DNA from: Protopterus annectens
Lineage: Eukaryota > Chordata > Ceratodontiformes > Protopteridae
Reading direction: 5' to 3'
NCBI RefSeq assembly: GCF_019279795.1
Contig: NC_056733.1
Coordinates: 1,425,347,812 to 1,425,411,811 of the forward strand
DNA length: 64,000 nucleotides
Of this stretch, positions 59,132 through 64,000 are shown piece after piece (position 1 is the first letter of the stretch; each line of letters starts with the position of its first letter). The notes below the pieces were generated by a model. The model saw only the letters and a list, made by a program, of their open reading frames with translations. It ran no database searches and was not told the DNA's origin. A program made the translations under genes and the position numbers.

Positions 59132-59149
59132 TGGTGTCAGAACCGAGAT
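59132..59149 (+). other. primer-binding-site-like sequence
   Basis: TGGTGTCAGAACCGAGAT directly follows the LTR end. TGG-TGTCAGAA is common at this place in gypsy elements. The matching tRNA cannot be named from sequence alone. Confidence 0.65.
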
Positions 59150-59540
59150 TAGAAGAGCTATTTCTTTGAGCCATGAGGTGCAGAGCTGAAGGTGAAGGCA
59201 GACTAAGCAGGTTGAATGAAACAGCTCAGACAAATGAAAAAAAAGGTCCAGAAACAAGCTAAAGGTAAAGGACACTGCACAAATGATTTATTTAGCAAAC
59301 AAAATGAAATGACACATTTATATGGCACAGAAAACTTTATTAATTAAACTATTAGCGCAAAAACATATTATTGAGCAAATGAAAGGCACAAACTGCATTA
59401 ATAATTAAACAAAATATTCAAAACCACGATACTTGATAAGACTAGTAAAACTATTCATAATGGTGCTCAGAATTACCTTTGGTTTGCATAACGAGCATGT
59501 TTAAAGTAAAATTGACACAAGAAAAGTATAATGAGCATGA

Positions 59541-59632
59541 TAAGAGGTTAAATGGGCATAATGAGCAGGATAGAAGGTTAAATGGGCATAATGAGCAGGA
59601 TAGAAGGTTAAATGGGCATAATGAGCACAATA
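59541..59632. repeat. 30-bp minisatellite in the gypsy leader, about 3 units
   Basis: The unit AGGTTAAATGGGCATAATGA plus GCAGGATAGA repeats with very few changes. The minus frame across it gives a 10-residue protein repeat, which is an artefact. Confidence 0.88.
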
Positions 59633-59749
59633 AAAGGGCAAATTAAGCTTAAAGAGTAAGGCAACTGCATGTTTTTTAGTAAAAGACCGTGTTTGGGCAC
59701 CAACTACTATTTCGCATTGACCGAAGCCTTTCAAAGCATAACTAGAGTT

Positions 59750-60220
59750 GTTCGAAGTATCTCAGAGTGTGCAAAGTGTTTGCAGAGTGTGTGCTTTATT
59801 ACAGTGCAATTATTTGAAAGAGTTTGCTGTGTGCAAAGTACAGTTATATTGCAAAGTGCAGTCAAATTACAGCCATTTTGAAACGTTTCTTGTGCTGTGT
59901 GTATTTATTCACAGAAAGCCACCATTTCAAAGTGTTTCTTACACCGTACAGTTATTTCGCAAAGTACAGCCATTTTGAAAGGTTATTGTGGTGTGTACAG
60001 TTAATTTGCGAAGTGCATTCATCTCAAAGTGTTTCTTACTCTGAGCATTTTCCATTGTGTACAGTTTATTTGCAAAGTACAGTCATTTTGATGTATTTCT
60101 TACACTGATAAAGAGTGGTTTCATAAAGTACAGTGATTTCAAAGTAAAGTATAGTGATTTTAGAGTGTGTTTGTGCTACAGAGACTTATTTGGCAAAGTG
60201 CAGTTATTTCAAAGTGTTTG
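59750..60220. repeat. degenerate tandem repeat in the gypsy leader
   Basis: Variants of TACAGTTATTTCGCAAAGTA and CAGCCATTTTGAAA with CAAAGTGTTTCTTACAC recur about eight times with spacing of roughly 40-70 bases between LTR and gag. All three + frames stay fairly open across it only because of the repeat structure. Confidence 0.7.
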
Positions 60221-60329
60221 TTTTACTACTGGGCATAATTACAAGTACTGACATAACGTTCTGGCACATATATATTTATGTGTGTATGTCCGTACATAAT
60301 TTCAAGCACCTCCACTACTGTATGTTGAT

Positions 60330-61230
60330 ATGTCAGAGGCATTTTGCAGACCAGGTCTACTTGTGTTTGATCATAATATAGCAGAAAATTGTAGAGTATT
60401 CAAACAGGAATACAATATTTTCATACAAGCAGCTTTTTCTGACAAAGATGTACATATGAGGGCATTCATTTTACTTAACTTAGCTGGGTCAGAATCCATT
60501 GAAAGAGAGCACCCATTTGTGTATGCACCAGAAATATATGCAGGAGAAGGAGCAAACCGTCATATTGTGGTACCAACTGAATCAAGGGAAGACCATGAGT
60601 GCTTAAAAACGTAAATTTAGAGAAAAGTGCAACCCCCAGACAAATGTTATATTAGAGAGGCACTTTTTTTACCTAAGAGACCAAAATCCAGGTGAAACCT
60701 TTGCAGTGTATATCACTGACTTGAGAAACAAAGCTAAAACATGCAAATTTGATGACTTGAAAGATGAGTTAATAAAGGACAGGCTTTTGTGTGGTGTTAA
60801 TTGTGCTGCAGTGAAAAAGATTTTGCTTCATAATAGTGATTTAACATTAAGCAAAGGCATAGAGATTTGTCAAAACCTTGAGCACACAGAAAGACACACA
60901 AGTATGCTTACAAGTGATGAGCATGGTTTCAGCAGCCTCTAGAGGAAACGTAGACAGCATGCAACATGTGGCAAGCAGAAACAGGCCCAAGCACATGGCA
61001 GCAGCGACCCCTGTAGGTGTGGCAGGGAGACCTCGCAGCTTTCTAGCAAGTTCCAAGACTAGCCTATGCTCAGTACAGTATAAGAGTGAGTCAGCAAAGC
61101 CCAAGTCAAGTCTTATTGTTAACTGTCATAATTGTGGAGCCAACCATGAGTCTAAAAGAGAGAAGTGCTTAGCATTTGGTCAGCAATGCCACAAGTGTAA
61201 AAAAGTGAATCATTTTCAAAAGTTTTGTAA
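60330..61230 (+). pseudogene. gypsy gag with zinc knuckle
   Basis: The ATG at 60330 opens the first block (to 60614). After a frame break the capsid-like part resumes at about 60640-60940 (FAVYITDLRNKAKTCKFDDL, typical of retrotransposon gag). A further shift leads to 60878-61230 with two Cys/His knuckles; the second, CHKCKKVNHFQKFC (61188-61229), has the CX2CX4HX4C spacing. At least two frameshifts separate the three blocks. The knuckle would bind element RNA. Confidence 0.82.
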
Positions 61231-61309
61231 ATCACGCAGACCTCATTCAGTTAAGAAATGTCACTCAAAAAAGCAAGTTGATCATGTAGAGAGCTGCTAC
61301 CCTACTTTC

Positions 61310-62694
61310 TATGTAGATGGTGTATCCGTGTTTGGTGAAAAGGTTAATGCAGTAGATTTGTTGGCAAAGAATGAAGTATTTTGTACTGTCCTGATCAATG
61401 GTAAATCCACAAAGCTCAAAGTAAACACTGGTTCAAAGTGTAATGTAATATCAGCAGGAACATTTAGCTGGGGAGCAACTTAATTTGGTCAGTTGTGCAA
61501 AGCTTGTTGCTTATGGAGGTGACAAGATTCAAACTGAAGGTTTCAGTAATGCTTTCATGCTATTTAGCTGGCAACAGTTACAGCTTGCAATTTTATATAG
61601 TCTGAAGACCTGTGCAGTCAGTATTAGATCTCGGAGACAGTTTGAGAATGAAACTGCTTTCTTTTACCAAAGAAGTCCATCATGTAAGCACATGTCCCAG
61701 TTCCAGCTTTACTTATACTATTTTCTCAGAGTATGCTGATGTTTTTGATGACAAGATAGGCAAACTTCCAGTTGTGCACTCCATGAAAGTAGACCCAGAG
61801 GTCAGTCCAGTGGTCAGACCAGCAAGAAGAGTTCCAATGTCAAGGTCCAGTTAGACAAAATGGTGCAGCAAAGTGTGATTTGTCCAGTCACAAAACCAAC
61901 TGAGCGGGTATCTTCCATGGTAGCTGCTCATAAGAAAAAATTAGACAAAAATTACAATATGCATTGATCCAAGAGACTTGAACAAGGCATTAAAAAGACC
62001 TCATCATCCTATGCGTACAGTCGAGGAGATTGCATCCCTTTTGCCAAATGCCACTGCTTTTTTTCTGTCTTAGATGCAAAGAGTTCATTTTGGCAAGTAA
62101 TGCTTGATCATAAATCTTCACTACTGACTACATTCAGTACCCAATTTGGTAGATACAGATTCCTCAGGATGACTTTTGGAATAAATTCTGCCAGTGAAGT
62201 CTTTCAACGTGGAGCAAATTTATATGCCACTGTATAGAAATTTTCTGTCATTCCTGGATTATGTGTTGTCATATAAAGACATGGAGCTCTGATTGTATAT
62301 ATGCCTCTGCACAGAACTTCTTTTGTCATTTGTTGCATTTGTACTGTTATGTTATGGAGCTTTTCTCCCTGGGCCTCTGCTGTAAATGGACCTTGTTCCA
62401 GTCGGACTTTCCCGGTAAACAAATGTAAATAAAATAAAATAAATAATAGTTGATGATTTACTAATTGGAGACAATGGTAAAGCAGAGCATGACAGAAACC
62501 TCAGGAAAGTTCTGGACAGAGCACGTGAAGTGAATTTAAAGCTGAATCCTCTGAAGTGCAAATTCAGACTAACAGAAGTTACTTATGTAGGTCATTTATT
62601 TACCAGTACAGGCTTGCAACCAGATCCTTCCAAGCAAGCAGCCATTCTTGAGATGCCAGCTCCAGACAATGTCCAAGCCCTACAATGTTTTCAG
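61310..62694 (+). pseudogene. gypsy pol: aspartic protease and reverse transcriptase, interrupted
   Basis: The protease active-site triad reads NTG at about 61423 (in KVNTGSKCNVIS) where a working enzyme has DTG, so the catalytic aspartate is lost. The reverse transcriptase begins near 61735 (EYADVFDDKIGKLP) and continues with ICIDPRDLNKAL (61950-61990) and TTFSTQFG-like and FLRMTFGI-like parts to about 62200. It is interrupted by an inserted LINE tail and resumes with VDDLLIGDN at 62450, the catalytic box, then LKLNPLKCKF and YVGHLFTSTG. Stops occur in several blocks. Confidence 0.82.
62215..62448 (+). mobile_element. L2-like LINE 3' tail inserted in gypsy reverse transcriptase
   Basis: 62350-62446 contains GGAGCTTTTCTCCCTGGGCC, CCAGTCGGACTTTCCCGG and (AAATA)n, the same tail as at 6240 and 31790. 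Gypsy coding stops at about 62215 and resumes at 62449 with the VDD box. The left end is approximate and no target duplication was identified. There is no tRNA-like head, so it is called a truncated LINE and not a SINE. Confidence 0.65.
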
Positions 62695-62695
62695 C

Positions 62696-63091
62696 GATAT
62701 ATTTCCAGATTGTTTGAGAATCACACTTCAGCCAGAACACCAGGAGTTTCCAACAGTGTATGCAAGAATTTACAAACAGAAACTATTTTTAAATTAGCAA
62801 GCCTTGAAGCAATCAGATAACACAAAAGCTGTTAGATCAGTTTTATAAACTCCACTTCAGGAATAAGGGGGAAGCAGTTTCAGTACAGATAAAAAACATA
62901 AAACAATGCCAGAAAATATATAAAATAATTCAGTCAGGCAAAAAATAATTCAGTCAGGCAAAATTAAGACAATGCACAACTCTGAAAGGTTAAAATGCCA
63001 AGAAATATACTTATTAATCCGTGATATATTTCCAGATTGTTTGAGAATCACACTTCAGCCAGAACACCAGGAGTTTTCAACAGTGTATGCA
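62696..63091. repeat. 69-bp direct repeat (62696-62764 and 63023-63091) flanking 258 bp
   Basis: GATATATTTCCAGATTGTTT starts both arms and CAACAGTGTATGCA ends them, with one mismatch. Between them ATAATTCAGTCAGGCAAA is also doubled (about 62928-62965). The right arm adjoins the CR1, the left arm adjoins the gypsy coding. Confidence 0.85.
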
Positions 63092-63868
63092 CCACACTTG
63101 CACCACACCACACTCATCACAGTCCCTCAAAACCTACACCACCAAAACACACACATAGCAACACAAAACACACACCTCCATTCGCGGAGGCTCTCAATAA
63201 AAATTCAAGCAACAGAGACCTCCAAAGCAGAAACACAAGCAACCGCCACCCCCCCAACAAAATCCAAATAACACATAGCCCACAAACTCAGTGTGCCACT
63301 CAACCACAGCCCATAAGGCATAACAACGTACCCAACACTCTAGTCATAGGTGACTCTATAGTCAGGCAGAGTGACGTTCCACTCACCAGGCTAAACAAGG
63401 AGAAAGTTACTGTCAGCTGCCTGTTGGGTGCCAGGATCTGCCAAATAATGCATGCACTCAGGTCACTCCACAACAAGGTACAAATATGACTCTTTCATTG
63501 TCCATGTTGGTGTGAATGACCTGAGATGTACCTCCCTGGACTACATGAAAAGAGACATGGAGAAGCTCTCTGATCTTGTAGCCCAGGCAGGTATGACCCT
63601 AACCCTGAGTAGCATCCTGCTATCACCCAAAATTATACCACAGTACAAGGACAAAATTATTGACTTCAACAATTGGCTAAGCTTCTGGTATCATTCTAAG
63701 GGGATCCAATATCTGTCTGCCTGGGATGACATGATCGACAGACCACGATGCTTTGCCAGAGATGGCCTGCACCTGTCAAGCTTGAGATTCCGGATACTGG
63801 ATAAGGCTCTTGCCACCCCTATAGTGCCTTTTTTAGGCAAGGTTCAAATGACAAATTCACCACCATAA
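63092..63868 (+). pseudogene. CR1 ORF1 esterase domain, one frameshift
   Basis: A Thr/Pro/Asn-rich linker leads to NTLVIGDSIVRQSDVPLTRL (about 63335-63395) with the GDS nucleophile motif intact. A shift of frame near 63480 separates it from SFIVHVGVNDLRCTSLDYMK (G-N-D block, about 63495-63550) and FARDGLHLSSLRFR (D-x-x-H block, about 63750-63790). All four SGNH catalytic positions are readable, in contrast to the copy at 20250. The start of ORF1 and its Cys motif are not seen, so the 5' end is truncated or replaced. Confidence 0.82.
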
Positions 63869-63897
63869 CAGGTACAAGCAAGCAAAATCTGAGGGTA

Positions 63898-64000
63898 ATG
63901 CTACTCTATGCTAGAAGTCTAAACCTCAAAATGCATTCACTCGAGGCACTCCTTAAAATGGAGAACATCATCATCTGTGCAGTGACAGAGACCTGGTTCA
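63898..64000 (+). CDS. CR1 ORF2, first 34 codons (partial)
   Basis: The ATG at 63898 begins MLLYARSLNLKMHSLEALLK and continues to CAVTETWF at the window edge. This is the start of the endonuclease domain: SLN, then TETW with the catalytic glutamate. It is parallel to 21218. No stop occurs before the edge. Confidence 0.75.
   Translation, partial: MLLYARSLNLKMHSLEALLKMENIIICAVTETWF

Larger units (their letters stand above)
58871..62694 (+). mobile_element. Ty3/gypsy retrotransposon, 5' LTR to reverse transcriptase, damaged
   Basis: LTR, primer-binding-like site, a 1.2-kb leader with tandem repeats, gag, protease and reverse transcriptase follow in the canonical order. Integrase and 3' LTR are absent; similarity stops at about 62694, at a 69-bp direct repeat. 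An L2-like LINE tail sits inside the reverse transcriptase. It is a non-functional copy. Confidence 0.8.
63092..64000 (+). mobile_element. CR1-clade LINE, 5' part, running off the window
   Basis: It contains ORF1 with the esterase and the first 103 bases of ORF2. It is the same family as 20046-24122. The element continues past position 64000, so its state downstream is unknown. Confidence 0.82.

Noticed and set aside
59541-59632. CRISPR-like array of 30-bp repeats
   Set aside because: The units are directly adjacent without unique spacers, and the context is a eukaryotic retrotransposon leader. It is a minisatellite.

Overview
This window looks like nuclear DNA of a jawed vertebrate with a large, repeat-choked genome. 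It has one recognisable host gene, a spliced LEAP2-like peptide gene (12163-17301, + strand). The remainder is layers of retrotransposons, SINEs, foldback DNA elements, decayed Harbinger-type genes and long (TG)n/(TA)n arrays. Introns, polyA-tailed LINEs, CR1, L2, L1, Penelope and Ty3/gypsy remnants, and tRNA-derived SINEs exclude a bacterium or phage. The mature LEAP2 peptide resembles tetrapod forms more than trout-type ones, and the mobile-element mix is fish- or amphibian-like, so lungfish, another non-teleost fish or an amphibian are reasonable guesses. The species cannot be fixed from the sequence.

Layout. 1-4.1 kb: possible antisense LTR, then two tandem 3' ends of an L1/Tx1-like LINE, the second split by a foldback element. 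6.2-6.7 kb: a tRNA-Ala-derived SINE and a second SINE with perfect 21-bp target duplications. 7.0-10.3 kb: antisense CR1. 12.1-17.3 kb: LEAP2, whose 4.25-kb second intron holds several repeats. 19.5-24.1 kb: L1 ORF1 fragment abutting a nearly complete CR1 with an esterase ORF1. 26.0-34.1 kb: a second CR1-group LINE with tandem promoter-like 5' monomers, broken by SINEs, a Penelope-like element and an L2-like LINE. 34.1-39.4 kb: remnants of Harbinger-type Myb/SANT-like genes. 40.9-43.9 kb: complex tandem repeat with (TG)n arms, passing into antisense CR1. 44.7-47.5 kb: antisense L2-like LINE. 49.4-59.1 kb: a nest in which a Harbinger-like unit is hit by a gypsy element, whose LTR is hit by an L1 with its own 16-bp target duplication. 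59.1-62.7 kb: gypsy leader, gag and pol. 63.1-64 kb: start of another CR1.

Two parasite-host pairings can be read from shared 3' tails. The SINEs at 6.4, 27.2, 29.8, 30.6, 38.1 and 48.5 kb end like the RTE-type LINE at 49.5 kb. The tRNA-Ala SINE at 6.2 kb ends like the L2-like LINEs at 31.2 and 44.7 kb. Four foldback elements share one conserved core although their ends differ. No complete, undamaged autonomous element is seen; only L1 ORF1 (51564-52463) and the LEAP2 exons are open throughout.
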